From Bacteroidales bacterium (lineage in GTDB: Bacteria > Bacteroidota > Bacteroidia > Bacteroidales > UBA932): DNA of 64,000 bases. The position numbers and the translations under genes were made by a program. Positions 8,946 to 16,772 of the stretch are shown here, piece by piece. Positions within the stretch are counted from its first letter, which is position 1. Every line of letters starts with the position of its first letter. The notes beneath the pieces are model-generated. The model worked only from the letters and a program-made list of their open reading frames with translations, was not told where the DNA came from and ran no database searches. Where the stretch lies: NCBI GenBank assembly GCA_022647615.1, contig JALCKZ010000001.1, positions 1,414,178 to 1,478,177 of the forward strand. The letters are read 5' to 3'.

Positions 8946-9764
8946 ATGAAGGTACTGATATTTGCAGCGGGACTGGGAACAAGGCTGAGGCCGCTTACTG
9001 ATACTAAGCCAAAGGCTTTGATTGAGGTTGGAGGGAAACCGCTTCTGGAATGGCTGATTCTTAAGCTGAAAGGGGAAGGGTTTGATGATATTGTGATTAA
9101 CGTCCATTATCTGGGAGAGCAAATTGTAGATTTTGTAAAGGAGAAGAAAAACTTCGGGGTAAAAATTGAGTTTTCTGATGAGTCTGACTTGCTGAGAGAT
9201 ACGGGCGGAGGAATAAAACATGCGGAGAGGCTTCTGAATGACGGGGAGCCTTTTCTTGTTCATAATGTGGACATTGTTTCCAACTTGAACCTGAGGAGTT
9301 TGTATGATGACTGCGCTGCCGGAATGGACGGGGAGGATTGCTGCCATTGCGGATGTGATGCCGGGGCGGTGCATGAAATTTTAGCCTCCCTGATAGTCAG
9401 CAAAAGAGATAGTGACAGAAGGCTTCTTTTTGACAGCGGAAATAATCTTGAGGCTTGGGAAAATCTTAAGACTGGAGAGGTGAAATCTCCTTTTCCCGAA
9501 CTTGCGGCGGAGAAGGCCGGTTCTTTGAGAACCAGAGAGTTAAAGCCTTATGCCTTTGCCGGAATACATGTTATATCTCCTAAAATTTTTGAACTTATGA
9601 AGAGCTTGCCGGAGAAGTTCCCGATAGTTGATTTCTATCTTTCTCAGGCGGATAAGTATAGAATTAAGGGGGAGTACAAAGAGGATTTGCAGCTGGTGGA
9701 TGTTGGAAGGGTTGAGCATATTGAGGCGGCAGCCGAATTGCTGCGGCTAACGCAGGGTAATTAA
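8946..9764 (+). CDS. murU: MurU-like sugar-1-phosphate nucleotidyltransferase
   Basis: A 272-residue nucleotidyltransferase with the N-terminal signature AAGLGTRLRPLTD, PKALIEVGGKPLLEW, the DTGGG turn and metal-binding HNVDIVSN. In the AmgK/MurU pathway it forms UDP-MurNAc from MurNAc-1-phosphate and UTP, bypassing de novo synthesis and so fosfomycin-sensitive MurA. It follows the AmgK-like gene by 44 bases. A cysteine-rich insert (DCCHCGCDAG, near residues 131-140) just after the metal-binding segment is not typical of the family. One copy of the CTGTCGGGA motif lies in the gap upstream. Confidence 0.8.
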   Translation: MKVLIFAAGLGTRLRPLTDTKPKALIEVGGKPLLEWLILKLKGEGFDDIVINVHYLGEQIVDFVKEKKNFGVKIEFSDESDLLRDTGGGIKHAERLLNDGEPFLVHNVDIVSNLNLRSLYDDCAAGMDGEDCCHCGCDAGAVHEILASLIVSKRDSDRRLLFDSGNNLEAWENLKTGEVKSPFPELAAEKAGSLRTRELKPYAFAGIHVISPKIFELMKSLPEKFPIVDFYLSQADKYRIKGEYKEDLQLVDVGRVEHIEAAAELLRLTQGN

Positions 9765-9806
9765 CTATGATTAATGAGCTAAAGCTGCTTAAAAGATATT
9801 GATGTG

Positions 9807-10286
9807 ATGAAAAAGATACCGAGTTTTACAATTAACCATCTTAAACTTTTGCGCGGCATTTATGTTTCCCGCAAGGACAAAGTTGGCAATGAGATTGTTA
9901 CAACGTTTGATGTAAGAATGACGGAGCCAAACAGAATGCCTGCAATGGGAATGGGGGCGATGCATACGATAGAACATCTTGCCGCAACTTATATCCGCAA
10001 TGACAAAGAGTGGAAGGATAAAATTCTGTATTGGGGACCAATGGGCTGCTGTACGGGATTTTACTTTTTAGCCAAGGGAGACTGGGAGTCTGCCGACATT
10101 GTGGATTTGATGAAGCGGACGTTTAAGTTTGTAGGAGATTTTAAGGGAGAGGTGCCCGGCGCCGCTCCAAGAGATTGCGGCAATTATTTGCTGCATGATT
10201 TACCAATGGCAAAATTTGAAGCTAAGAGATATCTCTCTGAAGTTCTTAATGTTATAGAGAAGAAGAATCTTGTTTATCCTAAATAA
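9807..10286 (+). CDS. luxS: S-ribosylhomocysteine lyase (AI-2 synthase)
   Basis: Cleaves S-ribosylhomocysteine to homocysteine and DPD, the precursor of autoinducer-2. The metal-binding HTIEH (H53, H57 from ATG 9807), the catalytic region GCCTGFYF and the third ligand in DCGNYLLHDL are all present, and the length (159 residues) is normal. A GTG at 9804 and an out-of-frame ATG at 9802 were passed over for ATG 9807. It lies between murU and the ammonia-lyase gene, separated from the latter by only four bases, so it is probably co-transcribed with the start of the polyene cluster. Confidence 0.95.
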   Translation: MKKIPSFTINHLKLLRGIYVSRKDKVGNEIVTTFDVRMTEPNRMPAMGMGAMHTIEHLAATYIRNDKEWKDKILYWGPMGCCTGFYFLAKGDWESADIVDLMKRTFKFVGDFKGEVPGAAPRDCGNYLLHDLPMAKFEAKRYLSEVLNVIEKKNLVYPK

Positions 10287-10290
10287 TAAA

Positions 10291-11814
10291 ATGAATATTT
10301 TAACAGACACAGTCACTCTAAAGCAGGTGGAAGATATTGTCTTCCGCAAAGGTCAGATTCAAGTAGCGCCACTGACAGTTAAGAAGATAGAAGCTTGCTA
10401 CGAATTCCTTAAAAAGTTTGAGAAAAATAAAATCATCTACGGCATCAATACCGGATTTGGTCCGATGGCCCAGTGGAGGATAGATGACAGCCAGCTTAAG
10501 CAGCTGCAGTACAATATTATACGCAGCCACTCAACAGGTGCCGGGAAACCGCTTGACCCTCTTTATGTTAGAGCCGCTTTGCTTGCAAGGCTTGGAACTT
10601 TTTTGCAGGCGCGTTCCGGCGTGCATAAAGATTTGGTGAAGCTGATTGTGGATTTTATTAATCTGGACATTTGTCCTATGATTCCGGAGCACGGAAGCGT
10701 TGGAGCAAGCGGGGATTTGGTTCAGCTTGCGCATATTGCGCTCTGCCTGATAGGAGAGGGTGAAGTTTTCTACAAAGGGAAAATGCAGCCTACTGCAAAT
10801 GTCTTAAAGGAGAATAAATTAAAGCCGTTTGAGGTTCATATAAGAGAGGGGCTTTCCGTTACCAACGGAACATCCATGATGACCGGAATAGGACTTGTAA
10901 ACTTGCTCCGCGCAAAGAAACTTCTAAGCTGGGGCATTCTTACATCAGTGATGGTCAATGAGATAACAAGCTCTTATGATGATTTTATGTCTGATGCTCT
11001 GAACAGAACAAAGAGACATGACGGGCAGATTCAAGTTGCCGCTCAGATGAGAAAAATTGCACAGGGGAGCAAGTGTCTTCAGAAGAGAGAGACTGAGTTA
11101 TTCCATGCGCATACGGAAGAAATCTTCCAGAAAAAAGTTCAGTCATATTACTCTTTGCGCTGCGTGCCTCAAGTGCTGGGACCTGTATATGAGGAGGTTG
11201 AGAATGCGGAACGCGTGCTGATGGAGGAGCTTAATTCTGCCTGCGATAATCCTATCGTTGATCCAAAAACAAAGAATGTTTATCACGGCGGAAACTTCCA
11301 TGGTGATTACATCTCCTATGAAATGGATAAGTTGAAGATTGCAATGACCAAGCAGATAATGCTTTGCGAGAGGCAGATGAATTATTTGTTTCACGATAGA
11401 ATCAACGGAATCCTTCCTCCGTTTGTAAATCTTGGAAAGCTGGGATTGAATTACGGATTGCAGGCTTCTCAGTTTACTGCTACTTCCACAACTGCGGAGT
11501 GTCAGACTTTATCAATGCCTATGTGTGTTCACAGTATTCCTAACAATAATGATAATCAGGATGTTGTAAGCATGGGAACAAATTCTGCTGAAATTGCCGC
11601 GCGCGTAATTGAGAATGGATATCAGGTTATGGCAATTCATGTTATGGCAATTATTCAGGCGATAGATTATCTTAAAATTCAGAGGAAACTTGCGCCAAAA
11701 ACTTTGGCTATTTATAAAGAGGCAAGAAAAATATGTCCCGTATTTATAGAAGATACTCCTAAGTACGATGATATAAATAACATTGAGAACTATTTGAAAA
11801 ATAAACAATTATAG
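10291..11814 (+). CDS. Tyrosine (aromatic amino acid) ammonia-lyase
   Basis: Removes ammonia from an aromatic amino acid, here probably tyrosine, giving 4-coumarate, the starter unit for aryl polyenes and flexirubins. The MIO cofactor triad Ala-Ser-Gly is at residues 139-141 within GSVGASGDLVQL. The inner selectivity loop IIRSHSTGAGKPL with His80 matches the tyrosine-specific Flavobacterium johnsoniae enzyme, and the whole chain follows that protein closely (YGINTGFGPMAQ, SIPNNNDNQDVVSMGTNS). A histidine ammonia-lyase is less likely given this loop and the absence of other hut genes. Start ATG 10291 was preferred to a TTG-type start at 10270 that overlaps luxS. It is the first biosynthetic gene of the cluster reaching to 27.2 kb. 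Confidence 0.87.
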   Translation: MNILTDTVTLKQVEDIVFRKGQIQVAPLTVKKIEACYEFLKKFEKNKIIYGINTGFGPMAQWRIDDSQLKQLQYNIIRSHSTGAGKPLDPLYVRAALLARLGTFLQARSGVHKDLVKLIVDFINLDICPMIPEHGSVGASGDLVQLAHIALCLIGEGEVFYKGKMQPTANVLKENKLKPFEVHIREGLSVTNGTSMMTGIGLVNLLRAKKLLSWGILTSVMVNEITSSYDDFMSDALNRTKRHDGQIQVAAQMRKIAQGSKCLQKRETELFHAHTEEIFQKKVQSYYSLRCVPQVLGPVYEEVENAERVLMEELNSACDNPIVDPKTKNVYHGGNFHGDYISYEMDKLKIAMTKQIMLCERQMNYLFHDRINGILPPFVNLGKLGLNYGLQASQFTATSTTAECQTLSMPMCVHSIPNNNDNQDVVSMGTNSAEIAARVIENGYQVMAIHVMAIIQAIDYLKIQRKLAPKTLAIYKEARKICPVFIEDTPKYDDINNIENYLKNKQL

Positions 11815-11828
11815 GCCATGCTTGATGA

Positions 11829-11855
11829 ATTTTGCCGTTAATGCAGCGGCAAAAT
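11829..11855 (+). other. Nine-base-pair hairpin between ammonia-lyase and ketoreductase genes
   Basis: ATTTTGCCG pairs perfectly with CGGCAAAAT around a nine-base loop. There is no U-run after it, so it is not a standard terminator; it might stabilise mRNA ends or attenuate read-through inside the operon. Confidence 0.5.
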
Positions 11856-11883
11856 AATGCTTGGCTGAGATGGAGGATTAGAT

Positions 11884-12612
11884 ATGAAATACGCATTGGT
11901 TACCGGCGGTTCCCGCGGAATAGGCAGCGCAGTTTGCAAGGCTCTTGCTAAAGATGGTTATCCTGTGATAATTAATTACGTGAGCAGAGAAGACGCGGCG
12001 CTGGAGACAAAAAAGGCAATTGAAGAGGCGGGTGGAAAAGCTGAGCTGCTGCAGTTTAACGTTGCTGATTTGAAGAGCGTAGATGCTGCCATAACTGCCT
12101 GGTCATCAGCTCATCCTGAAGATTATATTGCCGTGCTTGTGAACAATGCGGGGATTAGAAAAGATACCCTTATGATGTGGATGGAGGATGAAGATTGGAG
12201 CAGCGTTATCAATACTCATCTTAACGGATTTTTCTATGTTACCAGAAAAGTCCAGGGAGATATGCTTAAGAAAAAGTGGGGAAGAATCATAAGCGTTGCA
12301 TCTCTGTCGGGAATAAAAGGGATGCCCGGACAGACAAATTATTCCGCTGCAAAGGGAGGCATCATAGCGGCCACAAAGGCTCTGGCCCTGGAGGTTGCAA
12401 AGAGGGGAGTTACGGTAAATGCTGTTGCTCCGGGTTTTGTGGAGACTGACATGACCAAGGAGCTGGATGAGGAGACCCTTAAGAAAACTATTCCTGCGGG
12501 ACGTTTTGGAAAGGCGGAGGAAGTGGCTGATTTAGTGGCGTTTCTGGTATCGGATAAGGCTGCGTATATAACCGGACAAGTGATTGAAATTAACGGAGGT
12601 CTTAATACGTAA
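11884..12612 (+). CDS. 3-oxoacyl-ACP reductase (FabG-type, polyene cluster)
   Basis: A 242-residue short-chain dehydrogenase reducing the beta-keto group of the ACP-bound chain with NADPH. It shows the TGGSRGIG nucleotide-binding turn at residues 7-14, NNAG near 87, catalytic Ser at about 140 (SVAS), Tyr153 and Lys157 (YSAAK), and the FabG end VIEINGGL. In aryl-polyene pathways this step precedes dehydration, and no enoyl reductase is seen nearby, which fits a product that keeps its double bonds. The gene carries one CTGTCGGGA motif read as Leu-Ser-Gly. Confidence 0.9.
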   Translation: MKYALVTGGSRGIGSAVCKALAKDGYPVIINYVSREDAALETKKAIEEAGGKAELLQFNVADLKSVDAAITAWSSAHPEDYIAVLVNNAGIRKDTLMMWMEDEDWSSVINTHLNGFFYVTRKVQGDMLKKKWGRIISVASLSGIKGMPGQTNYSAAKGGIIAATKALALEVAKRGVTVNAVAPGFVETDMTKELDEETLKKTIPAGRFGKAEEVADLVAFLVSDKAAYITGQVIEINGGLNT

Positions 12613-12652
12613 TTTACTTTAACGGCAGAGAGAATTAATGGCGTAAAAATTA

Positions 12653-13567
12653 ATGGAAGAGAAAATTAAATGGTCTGGGAAAACGGAGGGCGGAGACAAG
12701 CGTCAAAACCAGCTGGAGCGCATGCTAAAACATGTACCCCTGCGGGCCGTTTATTGCGTGCTGCCGTTTTTCATCCTCTACTATTTGATTTTCAAGCGCA
12801 AACGTGCTAATGCCATTTATGATTATTTGCGTCACCGACAGAAGCTAAGCTGGTGGAAATCTGAAATTGGTACATACCGCAATCATATAATTTTTGGAAA
12901 AAATTTGCTTGACAGATTTTATGTTTTCAGCGGCGGAGCGGAAAAGTTTAAGGTCAATATGCATGGCGGCGAGTATTTTTACGGCTATGCGGAAGGGCCT
13001 GATCCTGTGATAATTGTAAGCGCGCATATTGGCAACTATGAAATCTCCGCGTATGTGTGCGGAAGAATTAAGAAACCGCTGAAGGTTGTGGCTTATGCAA
13101 ATGAGACTGCTCAAATGCAAAAGTTCCGTTCAGAAGCAATGGCAAAAAATAATATCTCCATGATTCCCGTAATGGAGGATATGTCTCATATCTTTCACAT
13201 TACGGATGAACTGGAGGCACACAACATGATAACGCTCCCCGCGGATAGAGTTTTTACGGGCCGGAGGATTCATGAGTATAATATTCTTGGAGCTCCCGCT
13301 CAATTCCCAATAGGTGCATACTATCTTGCCGACCGCTATAAAGCAAAGGTTGTGAGTATGTTTGTAATGCGCGGCAAAGGATTGTCTTATGATATTTATG
13401 TAGAACCGCTTACAATTGATGATTCAATAAAAGGAAAAGACGCAAGAGCCATTGCCTACGGAGACGCGTATGTTAAAAAGCTGGAGGCCATGATAAAACA
13501 GTATCCTTTGCAATGGTTTAATTTTTATGATTTTTGGGATATTGAGGAGAGCAGCAAAGAAAAATAA
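12653..13567 (+). CDS. LpxL/HtrB-type acyltransferase
   Basis: A 304-residue membrane-associated acyltransferase of the lipid A late-acyltransferase type, with an N-terminal hydrophobic segment (about residues 29-45), the catalytic His in SAHIGNYE, a central LPADR segment and the C-terminal WFNFYDFW motif common in this family. In Bacteroidetes polyene clusters a protein of this kind is thought to transfer the polyene chain to a lipid or glycan acceptor; the exact acceptor here is unknown. It lies between the ketoreductase and a dehydratase in an uninterrupted operon. Confidence 0.78.
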   Translation: MEEKIKWSGKTEGGDKRQNQLERMLKHVPLRAVYCVLPFFILYYLIFKRKRANAIYDYLRHRQKLSWWKSEIGTYRNHIIFGKNLLDRFYVFSGGAEKFKVNMHGGEYFYGYAEGPDPVIIVSAHIGNYEISAYVCGRIKKPLKVVAYANETAQMQKFRSEAMAKNNISMIPVMEDMSHIFHITDELEAHNMITLPADRVFTGRRIHEYNILGAPAQFPIGAYYLADRYKAKVVSMFVMRGKGLSYDIYVEPLTIDDSIKGKDARAIAYGDAYVKKLEAMIKQYPLQWFNFYDFWDIEESSKEK

Positions 13568-13596
13568 ATTGCAGGCAAATAAAAGATTAAAAAGAT

Positions 13597-14046
13597 ATGG
13601 AAAAAATTAAGAAAACATTAGAGGAACTGGCGGAGGTAAAAGTAACTGAACTCCTTCCGCAACGTCCTCCTTTTATCATGATTGACAAGCTAATAGAGTA
13701 TGATGAGAATGAAGATACGACGACTACTCTATATCATATAGTGTCTGATAATCCTTTTGTCAAGGAGGGAGTTTTTCAGCCTGCCGGCATAGTTGAGAAT
13801 ATGGCTCAGACTTGCGCCGCCAGAATAGGATATTATGATGTGTTGCGCAATCTGCCTGTTAGTGTGGGACTTATTGGCGGCGTTAAAAATCTTAATGTTT
13901 ATCAGCTGCCAAAGGCGGGGGACGATATTACAACTCAGATTGTGGTTAAAGAGGATATGCTGGGAGTTATTCTTGCGTATGCAAAAGTACTTGACCACAT
14001 GATGAATTTGCTTGCAGACTGCGAACTTAAAATAGCCCTTAAATAG
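13597..14046 (+). CDS. Hot-dog dehydratase-like protein (ApeP/FabZ-like)
   Basis: A 149-residue hot-dog protein with the FabZ opening LLPQRPPFIMIDKL and the central helix motif GIVENMAQTCAARIGYY. Where FabZ has its catalytic HFPGxPVMPG, this protein reads DNPFVKEGVFQPAG, so the usual histidine is replaced by Asn/Asp. Such non-canonical copies occur as one of two dehydratase subunits in aryl-polyene clusters, paired with a canonical partner; the probable partner is the protein at 20142-20573. A purely structural or regulatory role is possible. Confidence 0.7.
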   Translation: MEKIKKTLEELAEVKVTELLPQRPPFIMIDKLIEYDENEDTTTTLYHIVSDNPFVKEGVFQPAGIVENMAQTCAARIGYYDVLRNLPVSVGLIGGVKNLNVYQLPKAGDDITTQIVVKEDMLGVILAYAKVLDHMMNLLADCELKIALK

Positions 14047-14078
14047 CTATCCGTTATACAGTTAAAGAGACGACAAAT

Positions 14079-14558
14079 ATGCCGATAAAGAAGACGATAA
14101 AGAGGGGAACGGTAAGGTGCGGAATCCCGATGGCAAAGAGGCTTTCTGCTACCGCCGGAATTGTAGTGCGGTTCAGCGAGGTTGATTCTATGAGCATTGT
14201 GTGGCATGGAAATTATGCCATGTATTTTGAGCAGGCGCGTGAGGCTTTTGGAAAAAAATATGGGCTGGATTATATGAAGATTTACGGCAACGGTTATTAT
14301 GCTCCGATAGTAAAGCTGAACTTTGAATACAAGAACATAATTAAGTACGGAGATGACGTGGAGGTTAAAATAACCTATATTCCAACTGCCTCTGCTAAAA
14401 TATGTTATGAGTATCAGGTGTTTGAAAAAATAAAAGGCGGAAAGAAAATTCTGGCGGCGACCGGGGAGAGCATGCAGGTCTTTACGGATTTGAATCATAA
14501 TCTTGTTTTGGAGAATCCTCCTTTTTATGAATTGTGGAAAAAGAGAGTTTTAAAGTAG
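14079..14558 (+). CDS. Acyl-CoA/ACP thioesterase, 4HBT (YbgC) type
   Basis: A 159-residue hot-dog thioesterase with the 4-hydroxybenzoyl-CoA family signature VRFSEVDSMSIVWHGNYAMYF, split here as SEVDSMSIVWHGNY; Asp36 is the catalytic residue of the family. It would release or transfer the finished chain, or edit stalled ACPs, in the polyene pathway. The N-terminal 25 residues are basic and not part of the fold, so a start further in, at Met18, is possible. The gene is packed between a dehydratase-like gene and the first ketosynthase. Confidence 0.75.
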   Translation: MPIKKTIKRGTVRCGIPMAKRLSATAGIVVRFSEVDSMSIVWHGNYAMYFEQAREAFGKKYGLDYMKIYGNGYYAPIVKLNFEYKNIIKYGDDVEVKITYIPTASAKICYEYQVFEKIKGGKKILAATGESMQVFTDLNHNLVLENPPFYELWKKRVLK

Positions 14559-14585
14559 TTAAAAATTTATATTGAAATTTTTGAA

Positions 14586-16478
14586 ATGAGTGTTGTAGTA
14601 GCAGGAGATAATATCATATCGGCGCTGGGCGGAACAACGCAGGAAAATTTGGCCGCGGTTATGGCCGGCAAGAGCGGTCTGAAAAAATACGAGGGTTTCT
14701 ATCCGGCTCAGAGCGAGGATATTATAGTCTCTCAAATAGCTGAGGCGCAGGATAATGATTCTATAGTCAGCAAACTGTCCCGCTTGGAAAAATATATGGC
14801 GGCTTCCGTCTTCAGGGCTGTTTCCGACCCTACGGTTGTATCCCATCCAAATACAATTTTTATCCTCTCAACAACAAAAGGAAACATTGGCCTTTTGAAT
14901 GAGGATGACCCTTCTCATGACGGAAATCCGCAGCTGGATTTGTGGCACTCCGCAAAAATGGTAGCAAAATTTTTTAATAATCCCAATGTCCCGATAGTTA
15001 TTTCTAATGCCTGCATTTCCGGAGTAATTGCTTCCGTTGTGGCAAAAAGAGTTATTGAGCAGGGTTTATATGACCGCGCGGTAGTGATTGGAGCAGATGA
15101 AGTTACAAGATTTGTTATTTCCGGTTTTTCCTCTTTTAAGGCACTCTCTTCTTCTCTCTGCAAACCATTTGATGCAAAGAGAAACGGACTTAATTTGGGA
15201 GAAGCTGTTGGGACAATTATTTATGAGAGAGCAGATGCGGCGGGAGGCAAACAAGTTGTGCTTGAGAGCGGCGCAATTACTGATGATGCAAATCATATTT
15301 CAGGTCCTTCCAGAACGGGAGAGGGATTGTACCGTGCGTTAACTGAGTGTATTGCGGCATCAAAAGATGCGGCTGAAAATAGAAATAAGGATTTGGCAGG
15401 GCAGTTTGCTTTTGTTAATCCTCATGGAACTGCAACTATTTATAATGACCAGATGGAGAGCGTTGCTCTTTCACGCGCCGGACTCAGCGCTATTCCGGCA
15501 TTTTCATTAAAAGGTTATTATGGCCATACGCTGGGAGCTTGCGGGGTTGTTGAAACAGTTCTTTGCGCTCATTTTCTGAAGGATGGGGAGATTCCGGCTT
15601 CTTATGGTTACACAGGGCCGGGTACTGAACCGGTTCCAAATATTATTTCTGAGAGAATGAAAATTAAAGGCTCGTCATGCCTAAAATTTGCCTCAGGTTT
15701 TGGCGGATGCAACGCGGCAATAAAGCTATCATATAGAACGCTAAGTGTCAATGATATGTCTGCATCAGAGGATACTAAGTCTGTTGAAAAAGTGAGGGAG
15801 ATTATAGATGGCGCAAAGTATGCAAAGGTTATTGGCGGAGTGGATAAATCTGCCGATTATGGTTTGTATATTAATAAATATGAGCATATTAGACTTAAGG
15901 GAGCTGAAGGTGGAGATGATGCCGCAAGTAATGTTGTGAAGGATGGACTGGATGTTTTTTACAGGAACAGCGGTATGGATTATCCTAAGTTCTTTAAGAT
16001 GGATTTAATGTGTAAGGCTGGCATATTGCTGGTTGACAGACTTATAGGAAGTCCGGATGATGATGAAAAAACTGTCGGGAAAAATATTCAGGAGCATACC
16101 GCATTGATTTTTATGAATCGCTCTTCCTCATTGGACACGGATGTGAATTTTCAAGAGACTATAAAAAGAGATAATTTCTTCCCTTCGCCGTCATTGTTTG
16201 TCTATACCTTGCCAAATATTGCGGCTGGTGAAATTTGCATCAGATATAAGTTTTACGGGGAAAATACCACGTTTGTTAAGGAGAAATTTTCTGCAGGGAG
16301 ACTGGTTACTTATATAGCGAGATTGTTCAAAGAAAATGTTACTCAGAGGGTTATTCTTGTATGGGATGAATGTACCAGAAACTATGCCGATGTTTTTGGG
16401 GCAGTTATTACGCCAAAAGAGGTGCCGGGCGGGGTTAAATTTAATCTCCAAAACCTTACTGATTTCTACATTAAATGA
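14586..16478 (+). CDS. Beta-ketoacyl synthase with an extra C-terminal KS-like domain
   Basis: Residues 1 to about 390 form a complete ketosynthase with Cys143 (SNACISG), His280 (NPHGTAT) and His314 (YYGHTLG), so it should be active in decarboxylative condensation. The chain then runs on for about 240 residues, making 630 in all, well over the usual 400. This tail (for example MDYPKFFKMDLMCKAG and DNFFPSPSLFVYTLP) resembles the truncated KS-N-terminal proteins that stand alone in other flexirubin or aryl-polyene clusters, and carries no second catalytic set. The fusion of an active KS to an inactive half-KS is unusual. Its partner is probably the KS-like subunit at 18025. Confidence 0.82.
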   Translation: MSVVVAGDNIISALGGTTQENLAAVMAGKSGLKKYEGFYPAQSEDIIVSQIAEAQDNDSIVSKLSRLEKYMAASVFRAVSDPTVVSHPNTIFILSTTKGNIGLLNEDDPSHDGNPQLDLWHSAKMVAKFFNNPNVPIVISNACISGVIASVVAKRVIEQGLYDRAVVIGADEVTRFVISGFSSFKALSSSLCKPFDAKRNGLNLGEAVGTIIYERADAAGGKQVVLESGAITDDANHISGPSRTGEGLYRALTECIAASKDAAENRNKDLAGQFAFVNPHGTATIYNDQMESVALSRAGLSAIPAFSLKGYYGHTLGACGVVETVLCAHFLKDGEIPASYGYTGPGTEPVPNIISERMKIKGSSCLKFASGFGGCNAAIKLSYRTLSVNDMSASEDTKSVEKVREIIDGAKYAKVIGGVDKSADYGLYINKYEHIRLKGAEGGDDAASNVVKDGLDVFYRNSGMDYPKFFKMDLMCKAGILLVDRLIGSPDDDEKTVGKNIQEHTALIFMNRSSSLDTDVNFQETIKRDNFFPSPSLFVYTLPNIAAGEICIRYKFYGENTTFVKEKFSAGRLVTYIARLFKENVTQRVILVWDECTRNYADVFGAVITPKEVPGGVKFNLQNLTDFYIK

Positions 16479-16511
16479 GTAAATTGCGCCCCTAAAACTA
16501 TCAAGAAAGAG

Positions 16512-16772
16512 ATGGAAGATTTGATTAATCAGTTGAAGGGGCAAATCATTGAGTCCCTAAATCTTGACGGAGTAAAGCCTGAGAGCATTAAGAGTGATGC
16601 TCCATTGTTTGGCGACCAGGGCTTGGGTCTTGATTCTATTGATGCTCTGGAGCTTATTGTTCTAATGGAGAAAAATTATGGGATTAAGCTAAAGGACCCT
16701 AAGATGGGCAAGCAGATTTTTTCCTCCGTTCAAACCATGGCTGAGTACGTAGAAAAAAATAGAAAATACTAA
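16512..16772 (+). CDS. Acyl carrier protein of the polyene cluster
   Basis: An 86-residue four-helix ACP with the phosphopantetheine attachment serine S42 in GLGLDSIDALEL. It carries the growing polyene chain. Its stop codon overlaps the start of the next ketosynthase (TAATG), so the two are translationally coupled. It is the only ACP gene in the cluster, whereas enterobacterial aryl-polyene clusters have two. Confidence 0.93.
   Translation: MEDLINQLKGQIIESLNLDGVKPESIKSDAPLFGDQGLGLDSIDALELIVLMEKNYGIKLKDPKMGKQIFSSVQTMAEYVEKNRKY

Noticed and set aside
10291..11814. Histidine ammonia-lyase of a histidine-degradation operon
   Set aside because: No hutU, hutI or ftcD homologue is nearby, the neighbours are polyene genes and the substrate loop matches tyrosine ammonia-lyase.
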